Assembly: GCA_964568985.1 (NCBI GenBank)
Contig: CAZMSP010000003.1
Coordinates: forward strand, 1 to 40,222
DNA: 40,222 bases
Direction: 5' to 3'
From: CAZBWE01 sp964568985
GTDB taxonomy: Bacteria; Planctomycetota; Phycisphaerae; Sedimentisphaerales; Anaerobacaceae
Part shown: positions 31,495 to 39,074 of the stretch, in pieces
Position numbering within the stretch: position 1 is the stretch's first letter
Layout: each line of letters starts with the position of its first letter
The notes under the pieces: generated by a model
Told to the model about the DNA's origin: nothing
What the model saw: the letters and a program-made list of their open reading frames with translations, nothing else
The model's database searches: none
Position numbers and translations under genes: made by a program

Positions 31495-32922
31495 TCAGGC
31501 AGAATTTAGAAACTTTGTGATGTACTCTATAGTTTTATTAGTTGCGCCCTGGTTTTTTCTGATTACCTCTCGGCCGTTTCGGGCGATTCTTTCAGCGAAG
31601 TCCGGCTCACTAAGACATTTTCTCATCGAATCGAGCAATTCATCCTCGTCTTTGACCATAATTGCACCCTCGCCAGCCAAAAGTTCGTCAACGGTCTGTT
31701 TGAAATTAAACGCATACGGCCCGAATATTGTGCATTTGCCTAAAGCAGCCGCCTCCATCATATCAGAGCCGCCCATCGGCACCAGCGACCTGCCGACAAA
31801 AATTATCGTTGCCAGCGAATAGAACTTCCGCAAATCCCCCATCGTGTCACCAAGAATAACTGGCTCGATTCTCGATACTCGATTCCCGATTCCCGATTTT
31901 CGATATTCGATTAGCGATTTCCCTGTGAACTCTGTGTTCTCCCCTCGACCTGAGCTCAGGACGGAAGCTGTGGCTAACTTTTTTACCTGGCTGTATCTAA
32001 TAAGCTCGAAGCCGGTCTGTTTTATCAGTTCTGCAACTTCGTCAAATCTTTCCGGCTTACGCGGCACAATTACTAAACGCAGGTTCTTAAATCGTTCATC
32101 CTGATTTAAGCTCTTAAAAACGTTAAGGATGATTTTTTCTTCGCCAGGACCCGTGCCGCCTGCGACCCACAAGGGAATTACGATTTGCGATTTGCGATTT
32201 GCGATTTTTCCGAATAATTGTTCTGCAAGTTCGTCCGCTCCTTCAACTTTATCGGTGATTTCAGCGGTATCGTATTTCAATGAGCCGGTAACAATAACTG
32301 CCTCGTTCGGACAGCCGACATCCTTAAACCGTTGAGCATATTCCTGCGTCTGAGCAAGAACGAGACTAACTTTCTGAAAGATTGTCTTAGTAATCGGCTT
32401 TATTATCTTGTATCTGGAGAAACTCTTACCGCTTATCCGGCCATTGATTACAACAACGGGTATGTTCAGTTTCTGTGCCATCTGAACGAAATTTGGCCAG
32501 ACCTCCAGCTCCATCAAGAGACAAAGAGCCGGCCGAATATTGCGGAAGGCACGCCGAATTATCCAGGAAAAATCAAATGGAAAATAAAACACCTGAAATT
32601 TCCCACCGAATAACGCATTCGCGCGGGCAAAGCCGGTATCGGTGGTAGTACTTATCACGATTTCAAAACTTGTCCTCGACTCCGAACGGGGATCGCCGAA
32701 CCTATCCTCAAGCTCTCCTACAATTGTCCTTGCCGCATTAACCTCGCCGACACTTACAGCGTGTAGCCAGATACATTTTTTGGCCGGTTCTCTTCGCGTG
32801 ATTTTACCAAATCGCTGTCCCCAGCCGCCTCGGTAGCGTCCATACTTCACAGCACGATATATAACCACCGGACTATAAGCCGCTGCAGCCAGCAAATATA
32901 CAAAATCAATCAAAATCCTCAT
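31495..32922 (-). CDS. waaA: 3-deoxy-D-manno-octulosonic acid (Kdo) transferase WaaA/KdtA, with in-frame repeat insertions
   Basis: WaaA adds Kdo to lipid A and so marks an LPS-bearing cell envelope. The protein has the N-terminal membrane helix (MRILIDFVYLLAAAAYSPVV), the family motif LHAVSVGEVNAA containing the catalytic Glu, the LMELEVWPNF segment and the C-terminal GSDMMEAAALGKCTIFGP nucleotide-binding block. At 475 aa it is about 45 residues longer than usual. The extra residues (SSGRGENTEFTGKSLIEYRK and after) are encoded by low-complexity DNA at 31865-31960, and a second short insertion (IANRKSQI) by the array near 32181-32209. The frame extends to 33027, but the ATG at 32922 has a GGGA site upstream and gives the usual N-terminus. 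No other LPS gene is in the window. Confidence 0.88.
   Translation of the reverse strand: MRILIDFVYLLAAAAYSPVVIYRAVKYGRYRGGWGQRFGKITRREPAKKCIWLHAVSVGEVNAARTIVGELEDRFGDPRSESRTSFEIVISTTTDTGFARANALFGGKFQVFYFPFDFSWIIRRAFRNIRPALCLLMELEVWPNFVQMAQKLNIPVVVINGRISGKSFSRYKIIKPITKTIFQKVSLVLAQTQEYAQRFKDVGCPNEAVIVTGSLKYDTAEITDKVEGADELAEQLFGKIANRKSQIVIPLWVAGGTGPGEEKIILNVFKSLNQDERFKNLRLVIVPRKPERFDEVAELIKQTGFELIRYSQVKKLATASVLSSGRGENTEFTGKSLIEYRKSGIGNRVSRIEPVILGDTMGDLRKFYSLATIIFVGRSLVPMGGSDMMEAAALGKCTIFGPYAFNFKQTVDELLAGEGAIMVKDEDELLDSMRKCLSEPDFAERIARNGREVIRKNQGATNKTIEYITKFLNSA
31865..31960. repeat. Low-complexity repeats inside waaA (cluster 1)
   Basis: The block contains at least six CGATT-type units (TCGATTCTCGATACTCGATT and similar) up to 31920. 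CTGTGAACTCTGTGTTCT (31923-31940) follows, and then the perfect palindrome CTGAGCTCAG (31950-31959). All are in frame within waaA. Confidence 0.7.
32181..32209. repeat. Heptamer tandem array inside waaA (cluster 2)
   Basis: Three copies of CGATTTG in tandem are followed by CGATTTTT. On the minus strand it encodes part of the FGKIANRKSQI segment. Confidence 0.75.
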
Positions 32923-33069
32923 CGACCGTCCCTGCAAAATAATAATGACATAATCATATCTGCAAACCGAGCTTATGTCAAACAGATGACGGACAAGCCG
33001 TAGGGCTAAATCTTCGACTTCACTCAAGAAATACTACACAGGGACGGCAATATTATTGATAATTGATTA

Positions 33070-33098
33070 TTGGAAAACCTTATACGATTAGTTATACT
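33070..33098 (+). promoter_or_regulatory. Candidate promoter immediately upstream of the acetyltransferase
   Basis: TTGGAA (33070-33075) and TATACT (33093-33098) are separated by 17 bases. The start codon at 33108 lies only 9 bases past the -10, so the transcript may be almost leaderless. Confidence 0.45.
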
Positions 33099-33107
33099 TG
33101 CTTACTT

Positions 33108-33572
33108 ATGAAAGTTCGTAGTGCGAAAATATCGGATGTCAAAGCCATTTACTCTTTGATAAACGACTATGCAGAGCAGGACAAGATGCTGTTTCGACCA
33201 ATGGATGATATCTACAAAAATTTGCAGACCTTCACCTTAGCTGAGCTTGATGACAATATAGTCGGATGCTGTGCATTAGAGGTCGTCTGGTCAGATTTAG
33301 CGGAAATAAAATCCCTGGCGGTCGATGAGGGTCACAAAAACCAGGGGGTCGGAAAATCGCTTGTGGCAGCAGCGGTCGAACAGGCAGTTCAGCTTGGTAC
33401 ACCAAAGGTCTTTGCATTGACAATGGACCCAGGATTTTTCGAAAAACTCGGGTTTGAGAGACTCGAAAAAGATAAGCTGCCGATGAAGGTCTGGAGCGAT
33501 TGTGCCCGATGTCCAAAGCAGCAAAACTGCGATGAAACGGCAGTAATAAAGAACGTGGCTCGTGCCCCGTGA
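33108..33572 (+). CDS. GNAT N-acetyltransferase, short ArgA-like (N-acetylglutamate synthase type)
   Basis: The 154-aa product is a GNAT domain: IKSLAVDEGHKNQGVGKSLV is the acetyl-CoA-binding motif A (Q/RxxGxG/A), and VFALTMDPGFFEKLGFERL a core segment. The C-terminal WSDCARCPKQQNCDETAV, with its Cys-rich CxxCP...CDE pattern, is characteristic of the short ArgA-like N-acetylglutamate synthases of arginine biosynthesis. ArgA is therefore my best guess, but other GNAT functions cannot be excluded. The frame opens at TTG 33063. The ATG at 33108 fits the domain start MKVRSAKISDV. There is no ribosome site, consistent with a near-leaderless mRNA. Confidence 0.8.
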   Translation: MKVRSAKISDVKAIYSLINDYAEQDKMLFRPMDDIYKNLQTFTLAELDDNIVGCCALEVVWSDLAEIKSLAVDEGHKNQGVGKSLVAAAVEQAVQLGTPKVFALTMDPGFFEKLGFERLEKDKLPMKVWSDCARCPKQQNCDETAVIKNVARAP

Positions 33573-33594
33573 CCCGAGCGACGAGTTACGAAAA

Positions 33595-34557
33595 TTATCC
33601 GACCTGGCGTCTTTGGAAGAGGGCAACGGCTAAAGCAAGGATTCCTATCGTATAGCACAAGGCATAAGTAGCGGTTATCATTATATACTTTAGAGGGACG
33701 TCACTTCCCTCGTAAATTGCATCACTTATCCAGAAAATCTGCAAATTTGGCACTAAAAACCTTCCTATTTTGGCCCACAGCTTCGTCTCTGCAAATCTGC
33801 CAAAAGCATAATCACTTATAAGACCTAACAAAAAAATCCCAATACAAGCCGAGAGCGTTACTACTATGTTAAACCTTGCTGAAAGTGCCACCGCCAAAGC
33901 CACAATTATCATCGCAGCTAACAACAGCAACACCGACCCATAAACATCCAGTGCGTTTATACTGTTATCCTTTGGGTTAAACTGCCAGTTTCGGTCAATA
34001 AAAAATAAAAATATTAACCCAAACGTGGCAAATATGGCTGTTAGTACAATAGCAGTTGACGAAAATTTCCAGTCATAACAATAGTTGAAAAAAGCAGTTA
34101 GCAGAAATGATGCTACAACTACAACCGCCGCTGTGGCTATGACCGTCCAGTCGTGTGGGTCATTTACTGACTCAAGGACACCGTGCCTAATCGCCATAAT
34201 CAGGGCAATAGTGCAGATATAATGCGCCAGAGCCACCGCGCCGGCCACACCTAAAAATTTCGCAATAATGAATATAGGACGTTGGACGGGCTTGGTCAGG
34301 ACGGTAGTTATGGTCTTATTTTCAATCTCCTCCGCTACCGCCCCGGAAGCGGAAAATATTGCTATGAACAAGCTGGTCAAAAATAACGTAGATAATCCTA
34401 ACTCTCGCAAGAGCTTATTGTCATCGCTCATCGTGTACATTGTGAGAGATGGACTCATAAAGAATAAAAACAAAGCGACGATAATGATTACGGCATAGAC
34501 CGGTTGTCTTAGTGTTTCTATGAAAGTATTTTTTGCTATTGTAAATAATTTATCCAT
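33595..34557 (-). CDS. ABC-2-type transporter permease subunit
   Basis: The 320-aa protein has about six membrane segments, including VYAVIIIVALFLFFMSPSL, TAIFATFGLIFLFFI, LLLLAAMIIVALAVALSARF and VTLSACIGIFLLGLI. It carries the ABC-2 permease hallmark SGAVAEEIENKTITTVLTKPV just after the second span. A matching ATPase gene is not next to it in the window, and no other ABC component is seen. It is divergent from the first SPFH gene across a 181-bp gap and convergent with the acetyltransferase. The substrate is unknown. Confidence 0.87.
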   Translation of the reverse strand: MDKLFTIAKNTFIETLRQPVYAVIIIVALFLFFMSPSLTMYTMSDDNKLLRELGLSTLFLTSLFIAIFSASGAVAEEIENKTITTVLTKPVQRPIFIIAKFLGVAGAVALAHYICTIALIMAIRHGVLESVNDPHDWTVIATAAVVVVASFLLTAFFNYCYDWKFSSTAIVLTAIFATFGLIFLFFIDRNWQFNPKDNSINALDVYGSVLLLLAAMIIVALAVALSARFNIVVTLSACIGIFLLGLISDYAFGRFAETKLWAKIGRFLVPNLQIFWISDAIYEGSDVPLKYIMITATYALCYTIGILALAVALFQRRQVG

Positions 34558-34738
34558 TACATATCAGCCCTTGTCGGGTCATTGACCCGGGTGCAGAGAA
34601 GTCAATATTCCCAGTTAACTCTATACCAAATTGGCTCTTATTGTTATACTGCCCAACTGACGTTTTGTAAAGAGCCTGAATATACAATTGAATACTGCGT
34701 TTGAGGTTTTTTTGTTCAAAAACAAACTGAGATAGAAA

Positions 34739-36805
34739 ATGGCGGTATCATCCAAACGTCCTAAAAATGTAGCGTGGTCATCTCTGGTCCTGAGCGTGGT
34801 TTTTTTCGGCATCTGTTTTCTCATCGGCCGATGGAGCGGCTTTTTTGCTGTCTCTGCGGTTAGCTGGCTGATTCTTTCAACAGCTTTGATTTGGTTCATC
34901 CTCACTATTCAGTTCCATATGCGCTGCTTATCCGAGCAGGAAAAGCTCGATACGAGCCAATTGACCAAAACTGAGCAGGGTCCTACCATCTTTCAGGCCA
35001 AGGATGAGCATGCCACTTTATTTGCCCTTGCTCAACACCGACTGGAAATACTCGAAAAATGGTTCATCCCTATATTCTCAGCTCTGGTCGCTACTTATCA
35101 AATCGGTATCGGGATATATTTGCTAAAAGCCATCTCTGTCGGCATCGATACCGAAACAAAACAACCGTTGCTTTGCGCGATTTGTATGACGTCGATGGCT
35201 TTTGTGAGCTTCTTGATTTCCCGCTACGCTACCGGTATGTCTGCTCAACCACAATGGCGTCCACTAAGGGCCGGCGGCAGCAGTCTGCTCGGCATAGCTA
35301 TCTTGTGTTTTACTCTGGCAATAGGCCTGGCGCTGGCTCACTTCAACTGGCTTGGCGTGGTAAGTATAATCGCCTGGGTCGTTCCAATATTGCTTGTTGG
35401 CCTTGGTGCAGAAACCGCTCTAAATGTTGTGCTGGACATATATCGGCCTCGCCTAAAAGATCAATACGCCAGAAGCGCTTTCGACAGCAGGTTGTTGGGG
35501 ATTATAAATGAGCCGGGTGGAATATTACGCAGCGCTGCAGAAACAATCGATTATCAATTCGGTTTTAAGGTCTCTCAAACATGGTTTTATAAGCTGCTTG
35601 AAAAAGCCATAGCACCTTTGGTTTTATTCGCTGCTGTTACGCTGTATCTGCTGAGCTGTATCGTTGTGGTAAAACCTAATGAAGAGGCAATAATAGAGCA
35701 CTTCGGCAATCCTCTGAATAAATCCGGGCAGGTAAGCAAAGCTGAGCCGGGACTTTCTTTCAAGTGGCCCTGGCCAATTGATATTGCCTATAAGCATCCT
35801 ACGAAAACGGTCTCAGAAATCAGCATTGGCTACGTCCCCAAAACTGACCCAAAAACCGGCGAGGTGATACGTGAGCCGTCGCTATTGTGGGGTGAGGCGC
35901 ATTATAAGGAAGAATATCATTTGCTGGTGGCCAGTGAAGAAGCCGGCGCAGCTTCCAATGTCGGAGCAGTGCCGGTAAGTCTTGTAATAGCAGCTGTGCC
36001 GGTTCAATACAGAATAAAGGACTTGTATTCATTTATCTATAAGAATAAAGAGCCGGAAAAACTGCTGGAATCCATCTGTTATCGTGAACTTACAAAATTC
36101 GCAGCCAGTGCAAAAATTGAGGTTGATGATGAAGATGGCCTTGAGCATAGCCTGCTCGGGGCCGGTCGTGCCCGGGCCAAGCAGATTTTAACCAGCAGGA
36201 TTCAGGATGCCGCAGATGAGGCAGGACTGGGCGTTGAAATCGTGTTTGTGGGGTTACAGGGAGTTCATCCGCCCATGCAGGTCGCAGCAGATTATCAAAA
36301 GGTCGTCGGCGCCGTGCAGCAAAAACAGGCGATCGTGTTTGAGTCCCTTGCAAAACGCAATAGAACTTTAAGTGCGCTGGCCGGCTCGGTAGCAGAAGCC
36401 GACAAACTTTATGAACTGGCAGCCAAATACCAAAAAGCCAAAGAACAAAACGACTCAGAACAAATCGAAAAACTTGGAATAGTCCTGGACAGGAGATTTG
36501 CAGAAGCAAAGGGCGAAATATTCAGCACGCTGCGAGAAGCCCAAAGCTATGCCTTCGAGAAAACGACGGTTGCCCGCGCAACGGGAGAGCGTTTCGACAG
36601 CCAGCTTAAGGCCTACAAAGCCGCAAAGGAAATTTACAGACGCGAGCAGAGATTAGCAGCCTTTGAAGAGGCCCTTAAAAACATACGTAAATACGTCGTA
36701 GTCGCTGACCCAAACGATACGCAAATTTTTATATTCGATGCAAAGGAAAAACTAACGCCAAGTCTGTACGATATTACCGGACTTGAGGAGACAAGAAAAA
36801 AATGA
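34739..36805 (+). CDS. HflK-like SPFH (band 7) protein with an N-terminal polytopic membrane domain
   Basis: The 688-aa protein starts with about six hydrophobic spans in residues 12-230 (for example WSSLVLSVVFFGICFLIG and LGIAILCFTLAIGLALAHF). A further span near 298-318 (LVLFAAVTLYLLSCIVVV) leads into an SPFH domain, with KPNEEAIIEHFG and EPGLSFKWPWPID. A coiled-coil-rich region (QKQAIVFESLAKRNRTLSAL to the end) follows. The canonical HflK has a single N-terminal helix, so the polytopic domain is additional. The gene overlaps the next by 4 bases (ATGA), indicating coupling. There is no strong ribosome site before the ATG at 34739. It is the first gene of a three-SPFH plus P-type ATPase run. 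Confidence 0.87.
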   Translation: MAVSSKRPKNVAWSSLVLSVVFFGICFLIGRWSGFFAVSAVSWLILSTALIWFILTIQFHMRCLSEQEKLDTSQLTKTEQGPTIFQAKDEHATLFALAQHRLEILEKWFIPIFSALVATYQIGIGIYLLKAISVGIDTETKQPLLCAICMTSMAFVSFLISRYATGMSAQPQWRPLRAGGSSLLGIAILCFTLAIGLALAHFNWLGVVSIIAWVVPILLVGLGAETALNVVLDIYRPRLKDQYARSAFDSRLLGIINEPGGILRSAAETIDYQFGFKVSQTWFYKLLEKAIAPLVLFAAVTLYLLSCIVVVKPNEEAIIEHFGNPLNKSGQVSKAEPGLSFKWPWPIDIAYKHPTKTVSEISIGYVPKTDPKTGEVIREPSLLWGEAHYKEEYHLLVASEEAGAASNVGAVPVSLVIAAVPVQYRIKDLYSFIYKNKEPEKLLESICYRELTKFAASAKIEVDDEDGLEHSLLGAGRARAKQILTSRIQDAADEAGLGVEIVFVGLQGVHPPMQVAADYQKVVGAVQQKQAIVFESLAKRNRTLSALAGSVAEADKLYELAAKYQKAKEQNDSEQIEKLGIVLDRRFAEAKGEIFSTLREAQSYAFEKTTVARATGERFDSQLKAYKAAKEIYRREQRLAAFEEALKNIRKYVVVADPNDTQIFIFDAKEKLTPSLYDITGLEETRKK

Positions 36806-37713
36806 AAAATATAACAGTTGCAATCCTTATTGTATTATTAATCACGATTCTGATTCTGCTTCTTATCTCATTTCAGGTAAGAGAAACGGAATCGGCCCTT
36901 GTAACGACCTTCGGCCGGCCTACCCGGGAAATTACCGAGCCGGGCTGGTATTTCAGGTGGCCCTTTCCAATCCAGCAAATCCATAAATTCGATTCGCGGA
37001 TGAGAGTCCTGGAAGTGGAGATGGGCGAGACAACAACCAAGGGAGCTGTGCCAATTATCGTAAATACTTATGTAGTCTGGAATATCGCTGAACCGCTGGA
37101 TTTTTTTAATGCCGTTAAAACTATCAACGAAGCTGAAAGTAAACTGCGCAGCCGGATTAGCGATACCCAAAACAAAGTAATTGGCCAACACCTATTCAGT
37201 GAATTTGTAAATAGTGACCCAACAAAGATAACCTTTAATCAAATTGAAGATGAGATGCTCACCGACCTTAAGCAACCTATCAGGAACGATTACGGCATTG
37301 AAATCAGGACCCTCGGTATAAAACAGCTTAAAATCAGTAAAGATGTTACCGAAAAAGTCTTTGAGCGAATGAGAGCTGCAAGAAACCGTAAAACCGAAGC
37401 CACTATTGCCCAGGGACAGGCCGAGGCAACCAAGATAAAAACTGACGCAGATTCCAAAAAGACAGAACTGCTCGCCGCCGCTGAAGCAAGGGCAAAAACA
37501 ATACAGGGCAAAGGCGACGCAGAAGCCGCAAAATACTATAAGTTGCTCGAAGCAGACCCGGAGCTTGCAATGTTCCTGCGGGATATAGATGCTCTCAAAA
37601 AAATATTAGAGGAAAGAACAACCGTTGTTTTCAGCGCCAAGACAGCGCCTTTCAAATTGCTTGAGGAAATGCCCGACCTTAAACCCAACGAGCCAACCGA
37701 ACTGGAAAAATAA
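36802..37713 (+). CDS. HflC-like SPFH (band 7) protein
   Basis: The 303-aa product has a single N-terminal membrane helix (ITVAILIVLLITILILLLIS). An SPFH domain follows, starting VRETESALVTTFGRP with EPGWYFRWPFPIQ and KFDSRMRVLEV. A long helical coil comes next (EATIAQGQAEATKIKTDADS and after). This is the HflC layout, and in E. coli HflC pairs with HflK to surround the FtsH protease. Here it sits between two HflK-like proteins. Its ATG overlaps the upstream stop by 4 bases, and the next gene is 18 bp downstream, so all three are likely translated together. Confidence 0.9.
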   Translation: MKNITVAILIVLLITILILLLISFQVRETESALVTTFGRPTREITEPGWYFRWPFPIQQIHKFDSRMRVLEVEMGETTTKGAVPIIVNTYVVWNIAEPLDFFNAVKTINEAESKLRSRISDTQNKVIGQHLFSEFVNSDPTKITFNQIEDEMLTDLKQPIRNDYGIEIRTLGIKQLKISKDVTEKVFERMRAARNRKTEATIAQGQAEATKIKTDADSKKTELLAAAEARAKTIQGKGDAEAAKYYKLLEADPELAMFLRDIDALKKILEERTTVVFSAKTAPFKLLEEMPDLKPNEPTELEK

Positions 37714-37731
37714 ATTCTAAACACTGATATT

Positions 37732-39033
37732 ATGACAGAACAGAATAAAAAAGATAACAAGGATTCGCAAGTTCAACCGTCAGGGAAACCCAACGGTACA
37801 GAACTTGACACAGCCGGCAAATCACTATCGGAAGCACTTCGGCTGAGCTTTATCATCCTGAAGGTAATAATGATAGTGCTGGTAATTCTTTTCTTTACCT
37901 CAGGTTTCAGGACGATTGGCCCTGATGAGCAAGCTCTTGTTTTGCGATTTGGAAAGATTCGTGGCGAACGCGAGGAAAGGGTTCTGGGGCCTGGTTTGGT
38001 CGGTCCATTACCCTGGTTGCACTGGGTATTTCCGTATCCAATAGATGAAGTCGTCAAAATACCCGTAGAAAAAAAGGTCAATCTGGCCATCAACTCGCTC
38101 TGGTACGAGGAAAAGCTACTCGCCAGAGAGCGCATTGAACGAACTTTAGACCCCAAACGTGATGGCTACTGTATTACCCGAAGTGAAAAACAAACAGAAT
38201 CTATCGGAGATTCTGCCGGCAGCGATTACAACATTCTCCACTGTAAATGGCAGCTAACTTATCAGGTCAAAGACCCCGAGCTCAAGAACCCCGAACGCTT
38301 TTTCAAGAACGTTTACGTCGAAGATGTCAGGCCCGGCCAGATATACCTCGATGTTATGAAAGAAAGCATAGCGCCGCTTTTGAAAAGCCTGTTTGCCGAT
38401 GCGGTTGTAACCGCAATGGTCAACTATACCATCGACGAGGCGATGTTTGAAAAAGTTGGTTATGTAACCGAGCATGTCAAACAGCTGCTGCAGGAAAAGC
38501 TCGACAAGATAGAAAGCGGTATAACGGTTGAATCGGCGCAATTGACGGATATAACATGGCCTCGACAGGTAAATGCGGCGTTTGAGGCACTTATCAGTGC
38601 AAGTCAGGATAGCCAGAAAGCCGTCGATGAAGCCAAGACGTATGCCCAAAAGACCCTTAACGAGGCTGCCGGGCCAGTTGCCGAAAAACTTCTTGAGGCC
38701 CTTGAGAACGAAAATATAAGTCCAGAAGATAAAGAACTGCTCTGGAATCAGTTAGCCGGTGCCGGCCAGGAGAAAATCGCCGAGGCACGCGCCTATCGAA
38801 CAAAGGTCGTGGAAACTGCCAGAGCCAATGCAGAATACCTGCAGCAGATACTGCCTGAATACCGTAAACGTCCGAAACTCGTCCTCCAAAAAATCTACCA
38901 GGATGCCATTGAAGAGGTTCTTAATAATGTAGACGAGAAAGTGATAATCCAGCCAACCGAAGGTACAAAAGGCAATGAAATCTGGATGCAACTAAACAGA
39001 GACCCAACTATAAAGCCAAAATCCAAGAAATAA
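37732..39033 (+). CDS. Second HflK-like SPFH (band 7) protein
   Basis: The 433-aa protein has a hydrophilic N-terminal tail of about 35 residues, then a membrane helix (FIILKVIMIVLVILFFTSGF). An SPFH domain follows, starting RTIGPDEQALVLRFGKI with GPGLVGPLPWLHWVFPYPID. A helical region (SQDSQKAVDEAKTYAQKTLN and further) and a Lys-rich end complete it. The TIGPDEQALVLRFG pattern is typical for HflK-type proteins. The gene is the third SPFH member of the run, 18 bp from the second and 41 bp before the metal ATPase gene. The three SPFH sequences differ clearly, so this is not a recent tandem duplication. Confidence 0.88.
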   Translation: MTEQNKKDNKDSQVQPSGKPNGTELDTAGKSLSEALRLSFIILKVIMIVLVILFFTSGFRTIGPDEQALVLRFGKIRGEREERVLGPGLVGPLPWLHWVFPYPIDEVVKIPVEKKVNLAINSLWYEEKLLARERIERTLDPKRDGYCITRSEKQTESIGDSAGSDYNILHCKWQLTYQVKDPELKNPERFFKNVYVEDVRPGQIYLDVMKESIAPLLKSLFADAVVTAMVNYTIDEAMFEKVGYVTEHVKQLLQEKLDKIESGITVESAQLTDITWPRQVNAAFEALISASQDSQKAVDEAKTYAQKTLNEAAGPVAEKLLEALENENISPEDKELLWNQLAGAGQEKIAEARAYRTKVVETARANAEYLQQILPEYRKRPKLVLQKIYQDAIEEVLNNVDEKVIIQPTEGTKGNEIWMQLNRDPTIKPKSKK

Positions 39034-39074
39034 TAATAAACAATTGCTAATGAATAAATACGGCATATAAAATT

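Noticed and set aside
32181..32209. Possible start of a CRISPR array
   Set aside because: Direct CGATTTG units are contiguous with no spacers and sit within waaA.
34621..34905. Minus-strand ORF of 94 codons between the ABC permease and SPFH genes
   Set aside because: It overlaps the start of the SPFH gene antisense, lacks domains and would not supply the missing ABC ATPase.
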